A stretch of DNA of 64,000 nt from Flavobacterium sp. Sd200 (GCF_009826935.1 NZ_WUMN01000007.1:1-64000), one strand, 5' to 3'; positions 51,871 to 61,552 are shown, counted from the stretch's first letter. A program made the numbers and translations. The notes: generated by a model from the sequence alone, not told the origin.

Positions 51871-51879
51871 ATAAAAATT

Positions 51880-53013
51880 ATGAGTTTCGGACACGCGCTT
51901 TATTACCCGCATATCAATTTAACAAATAAAAATTGGATAAAACACGCTCTTTTATTTTGGGACAATATATCAAGAATAGTTCCTCAATCTGTCGAACCAT
52001 CTGATAGTGAAGATATAATCAAAATTAAATATGAATCAGGATTTATAAAAGATTACAAACCTGAGTCTTGGGACACCTCTCTAGCATTTCAAGATTTTGG
52101 AGTGTATCTTAGATCGGTTGTTGATTCCGATCTTTTTTTTAACGATAGATACTTTAGTAGACGATTCAATAGAGGTTATGATGAAGATTATCGAAATAGA
52201 AAACATTTTTTTTCTGAAATGGTTCAAGCTTCTGGGACATACATACATGTTCAAAAAATGGATCCTGCTCTTAAAGAATATCTGTTTGATGTCGGCATTG
52301 CTATTCCTGGTCAAAACAGATGGGAAGACTGGGTAAAAATAGATAATGAAATTGGTTTACTTTATATGACTTACTTTGCGAAAAGTATTTCTAAAAACAA
52401 ATCATTACCTATTGTAACTGATGTCGAGCAATCTTTTTCTGCTTCGCTTTGTTTTGAAGCCTCGGTTAACTCGGATTATAATAAACAGTTTGAATACAAA
52501 TTAGGTAATCTTCTAATCGAGACTATTGTGCCTAAAAGTATTAATGATGTTCCGCTTGATAAAATACTTGATATACGTAAAAAATATGAAGATGAAAGAA
52601 CTTCGTTTTTTCATGAGATATCAAATGTGTCAGACTCTATAATTGAAATTAACAATGAAAGTGCTCTGAAAGACGCAATAAATTTCCACTCTAAATTAAT
52701 CCTAAAGGAAACTAAAAATTTAGAAAAACTTTACAATGCTCATAAAATTGAAACAGTAAATAAGTTTTTAAGTATTTCACTTCCTACTACGTTAGCTTCT
52801 TCTTCAGAGTATGTTCCGGATTGGGCTAAGCCAATTGTTACGACAGGAGGGATTATATTCGGTTTAGTATCAGCGGCAAGCACTGTAAAAAAAGAGAAAC
52901 TTGAACTTAAAGAAAATCCAAAATCATATCTCTTAAATCTAAAATCAGAACTTTCAGGAGGAGATATTTTTGATAAGATCAACGATACAATAAAGGGAGT
53001 GCGAAAACTATAA
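51880..53013 (+). CDS. DUF6236-like hypothetical protein in a low-GC insert
   Basis: 377 residues, no signal peptide. The N-terminus ALYYPHINLTNKNWIKHALL is the DUF6236 opening as I remember it; the C-terminal part has a short hydrophobic segment (PIVTTGGIIFGLVSAA). Role unknown; such proteins often occur in accessory or defence-rich islands. The gene is clearly more AT-rich than glmS and atpD on either side, suggesting recent gain. It starts nine bases after the MtfA remnant. Confidence 0.72.
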   Translation: MSFGHALYYPHINLTNKNWIKHALLFWDNISRIVPQSVEPSDSEDIIKIKYESGFIKDYKPESWDTSLAFQDFGVYLRSVVDSDLFFNDRYFSRRFNRGYDEDYRNRKHFFSEMVQASGTYIHVQKMDPALKEYLFDVGIAIPGQNRWEDWVKIDNEIGLLYMTYFAKSISKNKSLPIVTDVEQSFSASLCFEASVNSDYNKQFEYKLGNLLIETIVPKSINDVPLDKILDIRKKYEDERTSFFHEISNVSDSIIEINNESALKDAINFHSKLILKETKNLEKLYNAHKIETVNKFLSISLPTTLASSSEYVPDWAKPIVTTGGIIFGLVSAASTVKKEKLELKENPKSYLLNLKSELSGGDIFDKINDTIKGVRKL

Positions 53014-53164
53014 TAGCATCAGGATATAGAAAATGATATCTATAAACATGAATACTTGAAAACCCATTACCCTACAATCCACAAAACACACCGCCCTCTA
53101 TTCACATTCCCTAACCAAATTTGTTTTATTCCCTTTTTTTATTGAAAAAAACGCAATATGCCTA

Positions 53165-53196
53165 TTGCATAATACACATTTAAAAAACTATCTTTG
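53165..53196 (+). promoter_or_regulatory. Promoter for atpD-atpC
   Basis: TTG (53165-53167), a 21-base spacer, then TATCTTTG (53189-53196), a perfect -7 element. It lies about 60 bases before atpD, so the two genes are transcribed independently of the insert upstream. The rest of the 244-base gap shows nothing else. Confidence 0.6.
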
Positions 53197-53257
53197 CACC
53201 CGAGAAAAAAGAGTTTTCTCGCAATCTATAAATAGCTGTTTAATAAATACATAAGCA

Positions 53258-54769
53258 ATGTCTAAAGTAATAGGAAAAGTTGCACAGATTATCGGGCCGG
53301 TTGTAGACGTGGTGTTTGACACCCAAAACGGCGAGCTTCCGAAAATTTATGACTCATTAGAGATCATTAAAAACGACGGTACCAAACTGGTGCTTGAAGT
53401 ACAATCGCACATAGGTGAAAACACCGTGCGTACTATATCTATGGACTCTACTGACGGGCTTAGCCGCGGTCAGGAGGCGGTTGGTACAGGCGCACCGATA
53501 CAAATGCCGGTGGGCAGCGATATCTACGGACGTTTGTTTAATGTAGTAGGCGACGCTATAGACGGACTTGGCGACCTTCCTAAAGAAGGCGTAAACGGTT
53601 TACCAATTCACCGCCAGGCTCCTAAATTTGAAGACCTTTCTACTTCTACCGAAGTACTTTTTACAGGTATCAAAGTAATCGACCTTATTGAGCCTTATGC
53701 AAAAGGTGGTAAAATTGGTCTTTTTGGTGGTGCCGGTGTTGGTAAAACAGTACTTATCCAGGAGCTTATTAATAACATTGCAAAAGGCCACGGTGGTCTT
53801 TCGGTATTTGCCGGTGTGGGCGAGCGTACCCGTGAGGGTAACGACCTTCTTCGCGAGATGCTTGAGTCGGGCATTATTAAATATGGCGACGACTTTATGC
53901 ACTCTATGGAAAACGGAGGATGGGACCTTACTAAGGTAGACAAAACCGGAATGCGCCAAAGTAAAGCTACGTTTGTGTTCGGACAGATGAACGAGCCACC
54001 CGGAGCACGTGCACGTGTTGCCCTTTCGGGTCTTACAATTGCAGAATATTTCCGTGACGGAGCTGGTGAAGCACAAGGAAAAGACGTTCTTTTCTTCGTA
54101 GACAACATCTTCCGTTTTACTCAGGCAGGTTCTGAGGTATCGGCACTACTTGGCCGTATGCCATCGGCGGTAGGTTACCAGCCTACACTTGCAACAGAGA
54201 TGGGTGCTATGCAGGAGCGTATTACTTCTACAAAAAGAGGCTCAATTACATCTGTACAGGCTGTTTATGTACCTGCGGATGACTTGACTGACCCTGCACC
54301 TGCTACAACTTTTGCCCACCTTGATGCTACTACAGTATTGAGCCGTAAAATTGCTGAGCTTGGTATTTATCCTGCGGTAGATCCTCTTGACTCTACTTCA
54401 AGGATTCTTACTCCGCTAATTCTTGGCGACGAGCACTACAACTGTGCGCAAAGGGTTAAAGAAATACTTCAAAAATACAAACAGCTACAGGACATTATTG
54501 CTATCCTTGGTATGGAAGAGCTTAGCGAGGAAGATAAACTTGCTGTGAGCCGTGCGCGCCGTGTGCAGCGTTTCCTTTCTCAGCCGTTCCACGTGGCAGA
54601 GCAGTTTACAGGTATACCGGGTGTTCTTGTAGATATTAAAGATACTATAAAAGGCTTTAACATGATTATTGACGGTGAACTTGACCATCTTCCTGAAGCT
54701 GCCTTTAACCTTAAAGGTACTATTGAAGACGTGATCGAGGCCGGACAAAAAATGCTTGCCGAAGTATAA
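53258..54769 (+). CDS. atpD: ATP synthase F1 subunit beta
   Basis: 503 residues, full length. It is the catalytic subunit of F1. The P-loop is GGAGVGKTVL near residue 158, with the signature GERTREGNDL following. DDLTDPAPATTFAHLDATTV and the family's C-terminal end are intact. In Bacteroidota atpD and atpC are commonly apart from the other atp genes, as seen here. Confidence 0.98.
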   Translation: MSKVIGKVAQIIGPVVDVVFDTQNGELPKIYDSLEIIKNDGTKLVLEVQSHIGENTVRTISMDSTDGLSRGQEAVGTGAPIQMPVGSDIYGRLFNVVGDAIDGLGDLPKEGVNGLPIHRQAPKFEDLSTSTEVLFTGIKVIDLIEPYAKGGKIGLFGGAGVGKTVLIQELINNIAKGHGGLSVFAGVGERTREGNDLLREMLESGIIKYGDDFMHSMENGGWDLTKVDKTGMRQSKATFVFGQMNEPPGARARVALSGLTIAEYFRDGAGEAQGKDVLFFVDNIFRFTQAGSEVSALLGRMPSAVGYQPTLATEMGAMQERITSTKRGSITSVQAVYVPADDLTDPAPATTFAHLDATTVLSRKIAELGIYPAVDPLDSTSRILTPLILGDEHYNCAQRVKEILQKYKQLQDIIAILGMEELSEEDKLAVSRARRVQRFLSQPFHVAEQFTGIPGVLVDIKDTIKGFNMIIDGELDHLPEAAFNLKGTIEDVIEAGQKMLAEV

Positions 54770-54781
54770 GAACAGTTTGTT

Positions 54782-54830
54782 GTTTATGGTTTGTAGTTAA
54801 ACTACAGACCATAAACTCTAAACCATAAAC
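54782..54830. repeat. Hairpin repeat between atpD and atpC
   Basis: 16-base arms with one G-T pair (54782-54797 and 54801-54816) form a strong hairpin without a T run; a further partial arm (AAACCATAAAC) follows. Bases 54780-54798 repeat exactly at 5879-5897. It may set the atpD:atpC mRNA ratio or protect the atpD 3' end. Confidence 0.75.
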
Positions 54831-54838
54831 CTAAAGAT

Positions 54839-55123
54839 ATGCTATCATTAGAAATAGTTTCGCCGGAAGGCCACCTGTTTAAAGGCAATGTAACATCGGT
54901 TACAGTGCCGGGTACAGATGGCGAGTTCCAGATGCTTAACCACCACGCCAATATAGTGTCTATACTGGCTGAAGGTACTGTAAAAATTGCAGTTCCTGAT
55001 TTTAAAACGGCTGTGTTTAGCGAGCGTTTTACAAAATCAGACAAAGACCAAAAGTTTTTGCTGCCTATAAAATCGGGTACGCTTGAACTTAACGATAATA
55101 AGATAATCATCTTGGTTGATTAG
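54839..55123 (+). CDS. atpC: ATP synthase F1 subunit epsilon (short form)
   Basis: 94 residues, only the N-terminal beta-sandwich of epsilon (LEIVSPEGHLFKGNVTSVTV; GTDGEFQMLNHHANIVSIL). The C-terminal two-helix inhibitory domain of longer epsilon subunits is absent, which is common in this phylum. The protein should still seat the central stalk. Lies 69 bases after atpD, with a hairpin repeat between, and ends at a terminator. Confidence 0.95.
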   Translation: MLSLEIVSPEGHLFKGNVTSVTVPGTDGEFQMLNHHANIVSILAEGTVKIAVPDFKTAVFSERFTKSDKDQKFLLPIKSGTLELNDNKIIILVD

Positions 55124-55141
55124 TAATTCATCTATACTTTT

Positions 55142-55182
55142 AAAGTCCCAATATCTATTTTTAGGTGTTGGGACTTTTTTTT
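55142..55182 (+). terminator. Intrinsic terminator of atpD-atpC
   Basis: AAAGTCCCAA / TTGGGACTTT stem and a run of T residues, 20 bases after the atpC stop. Confidence 0.9.
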
Positions 55183-55200
55183 ATGTGCATAGAAATTATT

Positions 55201-55483
55201 ACACAAAGTTTCGCAAAGGACACACAAAAATTCACAAAGAAAAAATTAAGCTAATTGATTAGTCTCAAAAATAGTTCAGACTATGCACTTTAGTGCATTT
55301 AGCTTTCAGCTTCTAAAAATGTCTCTCACACTAATCTCACAAATTCTCACAAATTAATTTGTGTACATCTGTGTAATTCGTGTCGGTTAATCGGTTGAGT
55401 GCAGACTGAATAATAATATTTTATGTTTTAAATCTGTCGTGTGATGCTTTGCGAATCTCTTTGTGTCCTTTGTGTGTCTTGCG
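55201..55483. repeat. Family D repeat cluster after atpC
   Basis: Left arm 55201-55239 and right arm 55447-55483 are imperfect inverted repeats with the vocabulary CGCAAAGGACACA / TGTGTCCTTTG. The interior has further related pieces (CTCACACTAATCTCACAAAT, TTTGTGTACATCTGTGTAAT) and the small hairpin GCACTTTAGTGC. It fills the 429-base gap between atpC and the next gene and has no ORF. Confidence 0.75.
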
Positions 55484-55552
55484 ACATAACTACTTCATAT
55501 AATAAACAATTATTTATAAACCCTTGCGTTACAATTGTATAACGATGCATTC

Positions 55553-56149
55553 ATGGTAAATACTACAAACGATATTATTATTAGTGAAAAAGAGCGTCCT
55601 GTTTGGCAGCGCATAGTGGCAGTAGTGGCCTATGTGCTAATGTGTTTCTTTTTAGGGTTAATGGTGTATGGAGTGTATCACTATCCGGGAAGGCAGGGAT
55701 TTAAAGCGTTTGTGAGCTGCTTTAATTTTGCTTTTTTTATGTTTGTTATTGGCATTAGGTTCTCGGTAGTAACTGCTGTATGCTTTGATCTTGTGGAGCG
55801 TTGCTACAAAAAACAGTTTCGTGTAGGTAGTATAAAAGTGGGGCGATGGAAACAACTGCCCGATATAGAATATGTATCGGTGTTCCGGCAGCCCATAATA
55901 GTTCCGGGCAAATACGATGCGCACATATATAACGTAAATATATGGTACGGGCAAAACAGGCATTTTACCATTTACAACAACGCAGAAAACAAGAAGGCTT
56001 ACAATATGGCATTGTATATTGCCACACGCCTTAAAATAGAATTGCTGGATGTGACCGACCCGCAGAATAAAATATGGCTAACCCCATGGGTAGAGGTGGA
56101 AAGTTTTGGTTTGCCTCCTGTTAAGATGAATAAGAGAGGGCTAAGGTAA
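55553..56149 (+). CDS. Membrane protein of unknown function
   Basis: 198 residues from ATG 55553; the frame extends upstream to a TTG at 55535 but the ATG is preferred. Two TM helices (about 22-45 and 58-82) are followed by a cytoplasmic ~110-residue domain with VGRWKQLPDIEYVSVFRQP, which recalls PH-like bacterial domains. No function can be assigned. Convergent with the next gene, eight bases apart. Confidence 0.78.
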   Translation: MVNTTNDIIISEKERPVWQRIVAVVAYVLMCFFLGLMVYGVYHYPGRQGFKAFVSCFNFAFFMFVIGIRFSVVTAVCFDLVERCYKKQFRVGSIKVGRWKQLPDIEYVSVFRQPIIVPGKYDAHIYNVNIWYGQNRHFTIYNNAENKKAYNMALYIATRLKIELLDVTDPQNKIWLTPWVEVESFGLPPVKMNKRGLR

Positions 56150-56157
56150 TGTAAAGA

Positions 56158-56565
56158 TCATTTATTGTTGTCAGGAATAACTTGGGATTTAAGGTTTTGA
56201 TATTCTCTTGTAATAAGCGTGTAGCGTCCCTGTTCATTTAAGAGTACTTTAATATCAAGGATATAATCTCCCTGAGATATTATTGTTTTTGAAGAGTTGC
56301 CGCATCGCGGTAGGGAACTGAGGTTTGTAAGAGGGTAGTGCTTGTAAAACAAGGAAATACTAAAATAAGGTTGTCCGTTATCTGCGCTGATGCTTTCAAA
56401 TGTAATCACTTTTACAGAACCTTTTTCAATAGTTCCAATCTCTCTGTTCCAAAGCTTTACATTATGTAAATCCTCACCTGTTTTATTTTGAAGGGATAAT
56501 GTTACCTGTGCTGTTAGGGCTGTAGTAAAGAGAGTAACAAATAATAATGTAAAATTTTTAACCAT
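56158..56565 (-). CDS. Small secreted hypothetical protein
   Basis: 135 residues with signal peptide (1-19, ALTAQ). The rest has an Ig-like strand pattern (VTLSLQNKTGEDLHNVKLWN). No recognised family. Single gene. Confidence 0.7.
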   Translation of the reverse strand: MVKNFTLLFVTLFTTALTAQVTLSLQNKTGEDLHNVKLWNREIGTIEKGSVKVITFESISADNGQPYFSISLFYKHYPLTNLSSLPRCGNSSKTIISQGDYILDIKVLLNEQGRYTLITREYQNLKSQVIPDNNK

Positions 56566-56639
56566 GGTAAGATGTTTTAGCGATCAAGTAAACATAGCAA
56601 ATACCTTACCATGATTCTATATAAGCAAAGAATCTGTAT

Positions 56640-56909
56640 TTATGAAAAAACCGCAATAATATTCACAAGGCACAGGCCAAGGCAAATTAAGTTTATGCTC
56701 AAAACACTCCTGTCTTGGTGTTTTAAAGAATAACCTATGGAAATTAAATGATACATAATAAAGAACGGTGCTGTAAAGAGTGTCATATAAAACATTTCAA
56801 AACCATGCCATCCCGGTTTGCCTGTGTAAAAATAGAAACCACCCCATAGGTATAGGTAAAAAAAACAAATTGCGGTGCAAATAATGAGATGATAATACCA
56901 GTTTTTCAT
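56640..56909 (-). CDS. Small membrane protein
   Basis: 89 residues, three hydrophobic segments. It starts at the base directly after the stop codon of the lipoprotein gene at 56910-57551, so it is in the same transcript. No recognised family. Confidence 0.7.
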   Translation of the reverse strand: MKNWYYHLIICTAICFFYLYLWGGFYFYTGKPGWHGFEMFYMTLFTAPFFIMYHLISIGYSLKHQDRSVLSINLICLGLCLVNIIAVFS

Positions 56910-57551
56910 TTACTCCACCCCTAAATTTGCGGCATAATCCCAGCCCTCCATGTAGGCAATTTTCCATTTGCCGTTTTCTTTTACGGTGCGCATGTTGTAA
57001 TGTTCGGCAGCCCAGTCATCGCCAAAACCTTCCCAATTCCAGTAAAATTTAGCTGTTGTATTATTAAGGCTTTCAAAGTGTAGTGTAATTTTGTTAAAGG
57101 CATCTTCGGCCGGCTCATCCTGGCAACCACACCATGGGTCGAAGTCGCCGCTAAAGGGGCTCAGGTCTCCCTCATACCATTCCATTTTCCCGCTGCCCAA
57201 AAGCTTGTTTTGCTCCTGTACAATTTTGTCCATGTTGGCGATGAACTCCTCTGCAAAAAAGCCCGAATCGCGCAGTTCTTTAAGATAAAGCTTATGACTA
57301 CCCATATTGTAGCCAGTTACTAACGTATCTTTTACTACCGACTGAAATTCGTTTGTATGAGACCTGTTTCTGTTCCAGGCGTACATATCTTTAACTAATG
57401 TTTCAATGGCAGTCTTTTCGGTTTCGTCTACAGTTTTTTCAGTGGCAACAACAGGCAGGGCACCTTCATTGTTTTCGGTAGTCTTTTCAGTCTTTTGACA
57501 AGCAGCCAGGCCAATAAGCATTACTGTGGCAATAGTTTTTAAAATTCGCAT
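56910..57551 (-). CDS. Lipoprotein, SnoaL-like fold possible
   Basis: 213 residues: lipoprotein signal (LIGLAAC, Cys19), an acidic/Thr linker, and a globular domain with many aromatic residues. The C-terminal part (AAEHYNMRTVKENGKWKIAY) resembles the end of NTF2/SnoaL-like domains or DUF3828-type proteins. No catalytic assignment is possible. Followed without gap by the 89-residue membrane protein. Confidence 0.75.
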   Translation of the reverse strand: MRILKTIATVMLIGLAACQKTEKTTENNEGALPVVATEKTVDETEKTAIETLVKDMYAWNRNRSHTNEFQSVVKDTLVTGYNMGSHKLYLKELRDSGFFAEEFIANMDKIVQEQNKLLGSGKMEWYEGDLSPFSGDFDPWCGCQDEPAEDAFNKITLHFESLNNTTAKFYWNWEGFGDDWAAEHYNMRTVKENGKWKIAYMEGWDYAANLGVE

Positions 57552-57692
57552 TGTTGGTATTTTTTGCTGATGCTAAAAGTAAGATTTTTAGCTTAATTGA
57601 GGGCAGTTTACATTTTTTCGATTTTTTAATATAATAAAAACCTAACTACACCTGTTTTGCTTTATATTACAGCATTGAATTTTATAAGCCCA

Positions 57693-60686
57693 ATGAAAGT
57701 TAAAAAGCTCATTAAAAGAATATTTATAACCCTGCTCTCTGTCATAGTCTTGCTGGCTATAGTGATAGCAATAGCGCTCAATTTTGTTTTTACACCCGAA
57801 AGGATAACCCCAACCGTTACGCAACTATTAAATGAAAACCTCAATGCAAAAGTAAGCTGTGAGAGTATGGAGCTCACGTTCTTTTCTTCTTTTCCGCACT
57901 TTGGGGTAAAGCTTAAAAAGGGAAATGTGGTTACCCCATCGTATCATGGCCGCAAGCCCGATACACTGGCACATTTTGACGTTTGCCGTGCTTCTTTCAA
58001 CGCTTTAAAATTGTATAGAAAGCACGACCTTGTAATAAATAACCTTACCATAATTAACCCAGGTATCAAAGCCGTAGTGCATAAAGATGGTAACGCCAAC
58101 TGGAACATAGTTAAGGAAACGCCCGCAGACACCGTTAGTGTGCAGGACAGCACAGCGTTTAAAATAAAGAGCATACTTATAAAAAAGTTTAATGTAGAAA
58201 ATGCCCGTGTAGCCTATCATGATTTTGTAAGTAAAACACATGCTAAAGCCGATAGCCTTGAAATTCATTTAAAAGCGTCAGACACCAAAGACCGTATGGA
58301 GGTAGCTACACAAACATCGGCTAAGCATATTAAGTTCAGTATGGACGGCTATCGGTTTGTAAAAAACCTAAAGGCCGATTTTACTACAGATATTAAGTAT
58401 GACAAGAAAAAACACCGCATAGATTTTGATAAAAGCACCATTAAGCTAAATGATATTGATTTTATTACCGAAGGCCATTTTAAGCGTGATACTGTTACTA
58501 ACGAAATAGCTACCGATGTGGTACTCGAAATGAAAGTACCGTCTTTAAAAACGTTATGGGAAGCCATACCGGAGCACATTATTAAAAAAGATGATATAGA
58601 TGTGCACGGCAACGTTGCAATCAAAGCTTTTGCTAAGGGTGTGTACAGTAAAAAGAGGCTGCCGGTTTTTGATGTTCTCTTTAAAATAGACCACGGAGTG
58701 CTTAAGTACAATAAATTTCCGGGAGAGATAAGGCACCTGGAAGCCGATTTGCATGCCTTAGTCAATTATGACAAGCCCGAACAGTCTAACCTTACTATTA
58801 AAGAGATCTATCTTGAAGGTACAGGGGTAGACCTAAAAGGGAATGCAACGGTTAAGAACCTGCTTAAAGACCCCGAGATTGACAGTAATATTAAAGGCGA
58901 TCTTGATCTTACCACACTTAAAAAGAAATTCCCTATAGCGCAGAATATTACCGCCAAAGGATTAGCCCACATAGATATTAATGCCATATTTAAAAGCAAC
59001 GATATTATAGACAGTAAGTTTAATAACATGAAGCTTAAAGGTAATTCGGTGTTTACAAACCTGCTGATTAGTGACCCTAAAGACACCCTCTATTTTGAGA
59101 CTAAAAAAACCGAACTTGTTTTTGGCCGCAAGGCAGAAGATAATGATAACCGTAAATCGTTTGGCAGGATAGCGGCAACAAATCTAAAGCTGAACTATAA
59201 AAACCAGCACAATGTAGATCTTGCCGGGCTTGATGTAAAACTAAAGGCAAAAATGCAAAAAGACAGTATGCCGAAACTGGCTGCCGAAATACATCTTACC
59301 AATTTAAAATATAACGGCACTAATAAAATTAAAGCAGTTGTTCGCAAAGCCAATGCTACAGCAGAACTTAGCCCAAGGAGCACCAAAGCGCGTCCTGCCA
59401 TTAATACCACTTTTACGGTAGACAGCGCAGGAGTATGGCAGGATAAAAAATTTGTAGGCATTAAAAATGGCAATTATAAACTTACTGTCCGCAAAAACAG
59501 GGAAGACATTTGGATGCCACGTGGCCATGTAGAGTTTAATAACCTGTATGCCTATTCGCCTGATTTTGCCTTGCCGTTGCGCATGGAACATTCTAAAATT
59601 GGCATTAACAACAGAGCCATTACACTTCAAAATGCGCATATCTATTTTGGCAATTCGGATGTTACACTAACGGGACAGATAAACAATATGCTGGCTAAGA
59701 AATCGCCCGATAAAAAAGTAGACGCTACGCTCACGCTCACGTCAAACTTTATCGACGCCAACGAGATAATGAAGGTGCTTAGCCCCGAAACCACGCCTAA
59801 AGAACAGCAGCCCGATTTTAAACAGGTTGCCGAAAACAAGGTGCACGATCCTAAAAAGGTAACCAACAAAAAAACGGTATTCAAAATACCCGAAAATATA
59901 AAGTTTGCCTTTAACAGCGATATTAAAAAGCTGCACTATGGCTCGCTCGACCTGCGCGATCTTAAAGGAGTACTTAAAATAGAGGACGGCCATTTAAAGC
60001 TCAACCACTTTGAGCTTACTACGCTGGCTGCAAGGCTAACAGCCAGCCTTAACTATGTTGCAGTAAGCGATCGAAGGGCAAAAGTTGATTTCGACCTTGA
60101 CCTGCACGATATAGAAATGGCCAATATTGCCAAAGTAATGCCTGCAATGGACAGCCTTATGCCTATGACAAAATCGTTTGTGGGCAAAGCACATTTAAGA
60201 ATGGAGGGCAATGCCATGCTCAACCGCAAAATGGATGTTGTTATACCGTCTGTTACCAGTATAGCTGCCTTACAGGCTACTGATATTATGGTGCTTGATA
60301 GCGAAACTTTTAAGGAACTTGCCAAAACCCTTATGTTTAAAGACAAGGAAAACAAAACCATACAGGCTCTTAATATGGAAATGATAATCGAAAAGAGCCA
60401 CATGGAAATATTGCCTGCTCTTGTAGAAATAGACCGTTACAGGCTGGCAGTAGGAGGCATTCAGAATTTGGATCTTACTTACGATTATCATGTGTCGGTA
60501 TTAAAATCGCCCATACCATTTAAAACCGGGGTTAACATAAAGGGCAACCTTGACGATTATAAAATAAGCCTGGGCAAAGCTAAATACAAATACTATTTTA
60601 CCGATAAGGAACGCCTTAAAGAAAAGGCCGATGAAGACATTATCAATAAAAAGAAGAACATATTGGCTAAATTGGAGTTTGAGTAG
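57693..60686 (+). CDS. AsmA-family outer-membrane biogenesis protein
   Basis: 997 residues from ATG 57693; a TTG-initiated extension from 57657 is unlikely. A TM helix (about 8-34) anchors it in the inner membrane. The N-terminal AsmA domain (PERITPTVTQLLNENLNAKV; ELTFFSSFPHFGVKL) and the C-terminal AsmA-like repeat (about 760-960) bracket a long beta-rich bridge. AsmA-like proteins are thought to be bridge-like lipid transporters between the membranes. Single gene, convergent with the YozG-like regulator. Confidence 0.9.
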   Translation: MKVKKLIKRIFITLLSVIVLLAIVIAIALNFVFTPERITPTVTQLLNENLNAKVSCESMELTFFSSFPHFGVKLKKGNVVTPSYHGRKPDTLAHFDVCRASFNALKLYRKHDLVINNLTIINPGIKAVVHKDGNANWNIVKETPADTVSVQDSTAFKIKSILIKKFNVENARVAYHDFVSKTHAKADSLEIHLKASDTKDRMEVATQTSAKHIKFSMDGYRFVKNLKADFTTDIKYDKKKHRIDFDKSTIKLNDIDFITEGHFKRDTVTNEIATDVVLEMKVPSLKTLWEAIPEHIIKKDDIDVHGNVAIKAFAKGVYSKKRLPVFDVLFKIDHGVLKYNKFPGEIRHLEADLHALVNYDKPEQSNLTIKEIYLEGTGVDLKGNATVKNLLKDPEIDSNIKGDLDLTTLKKKFPIAQNITAKGLAHIDINAIFKSNDIIDSKFNNMKLKGNSVFTNLLISDPKDTLYFETKKTELVFGRKAEDNDNRKSFGRIAATNLKLNYKNQHNVDLAGLDVKLKAKMQKDSMPKLAAEIHLTNLKYNGTNKIKAVVRKANATAELSPRSTKARPAINTTFTVDSAGVWQDKKFVGIKNGNYKLTVRKNREDIWMPRGHVEFNNLYAYSPDFALPLRMEHSKIGINNRAITLQNAHIYFGNSDVTLTGQINNMLAKKSPDKKVDATLTLTSNFIDANEIMKVLSPETTPKEQQPDFKQVAENKVHDPKKVTNKKTVFKIPENIKFAFNSDIKKLHYGSLDLRDLKGVLKIEDGHLKLNHFELTTLAARLTASLNYVAVSDRRAKVDFDLDLHDIEMANIAKVMPAMDSLMPMTKSFVGKAHLRMEGNAMLNRKMDVVIPSVTSIAALQATDIMVLDSETFKELAKTLMFKDKENKTIQALNMEMIIEKSHMEILPALVEIDRYRLAVGGIQNLDLTYDYHVSVLKSPIPFKTGVNIKGNLDDYKISLGKAKYKYYFTDKERLKEKADEDIINKKKNILAKLEFE

Positions 60687-60694
60687 TTTAAAGA

Positions 60695-60910
60695 TTACAA
60701 CTTATTATCATCTACAAACTCCATAATATCGCCGGGCTGACAGTCTAAGATCTCACAGATGGCCTCCAGTGTGCTAAAACGAATAGCTTTTGCCTTGCCC
60801 GTTTTAAGTATCGAGAGGTTTGCTGTGGTCATGCCAATGCGTTCGGCCAGCTCGTTACTGCGCATTTTGCGTTTGGCAAGCATTACATCAAGGTTTATAA
60901 TTATGGGCAT
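60695..60910 (-). CDS. YozG-like HTH (Cro/CI) regulator
   Basis: 71 residues, consisting of little more than one XRE helix-turn-helix (SNELAERIGMTTANLSILKTG) and the end CEILDCQPGDIMEF, a typical YozG form. It lies three bases after the DUF2975 gene. YozG/DUF2975 pairs are widespread (yoaS-yozG in Bacillus) and the regulator probably controls its own operon. Confidence 0.9.
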   Translation of the reverse strand: MPIIINLDVMLAKRKMRSNELAERIGMTTANLSILKTGKAKAIRFSTLEAICEILDCQPGDIMEFVDDNKL

Positions 60911-60913
60911 GGC

Positions 60914-61420
60914 TTAAAGGGTTAGGTCGTTTTCGTCTTTAATGTTTTTTGCCATTAAAAACACATCGCTTAAAACTAAAAAGAAAAGCCCAAGCCCCAC
61001 TATAAAGAATGAAGAATCGAAACCAAGAGCAACGTTCAGCTCTAAATTATTTTCTACAAGAGTGTTGTATATAAAAGTAGTGGCAGCAGTAATGGTATAG
61101 CCTATAAGTATTGCTTTTCCGGTTTGGTCTAAATATTTAACTACATCTGCATGAAACATTTTCTTCTTTTCAAACAGTTCCAGTGTTTTTTTAAACAGGT
61201 GCAGCGCATAAATAAAAAAGGCAAAGCCTACCACAGCCGCAAGCATGCACAATATGGTTTCTATTCCAAGCGTATCGGCAGCATGGCCGTTTATTTTAAA
61301 AGGTATTTGCCCCGGCATTACTGCCAATACCAATATAAACGGAACAGTGAAGAACATAGTTACGATACAAATAACAAACAATATAACGGTAAGTGTTTTT
61401 AAAAGAGCAATGCGTTTCAT
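60914..61420 (-). CDS. DUF2975 membrane protein (YoaS-like)
   Basis: 168 residues with four TM helices (about 7-30, 50-70, 98-118, 135-155). The helix order and the LFEKKKMFHADVVKYLDQTG linker are typical of DUF2975. Function unknown; it is always or nearly always paired with a YozG-like HTH gene, as here (gap of three bases). A TATATTTG-type -7 element lies upstream on the minus strand (61443-61450). Confidence 0.88.
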   Translation of the reverse strand: MKRIALLKTLTVILFVICIVTMFFTVPFILVLAVMPGQIPFKINGHAADTLGIETILCMLAAVVGFAFFIYALHLFKKTLELFEKKKMFHADVVKYLDQTGKAILIGYTITAATTFIYNTLVENNLELNVALGFDSSFFIVGLGLFFLVLSDVFLMAKNIKDENDLTL

Positions 61421-61552
61421 GATGAATGATTTAAGGTTCGGACAAATATATAAATTATTGATAAACGATAATTAATAATCGTAAATAAATATTTTATTAT
61501 TTTTTACTTCAATTCAATTTCCATGATTAACACTAAGAATGTCAACGGATTC

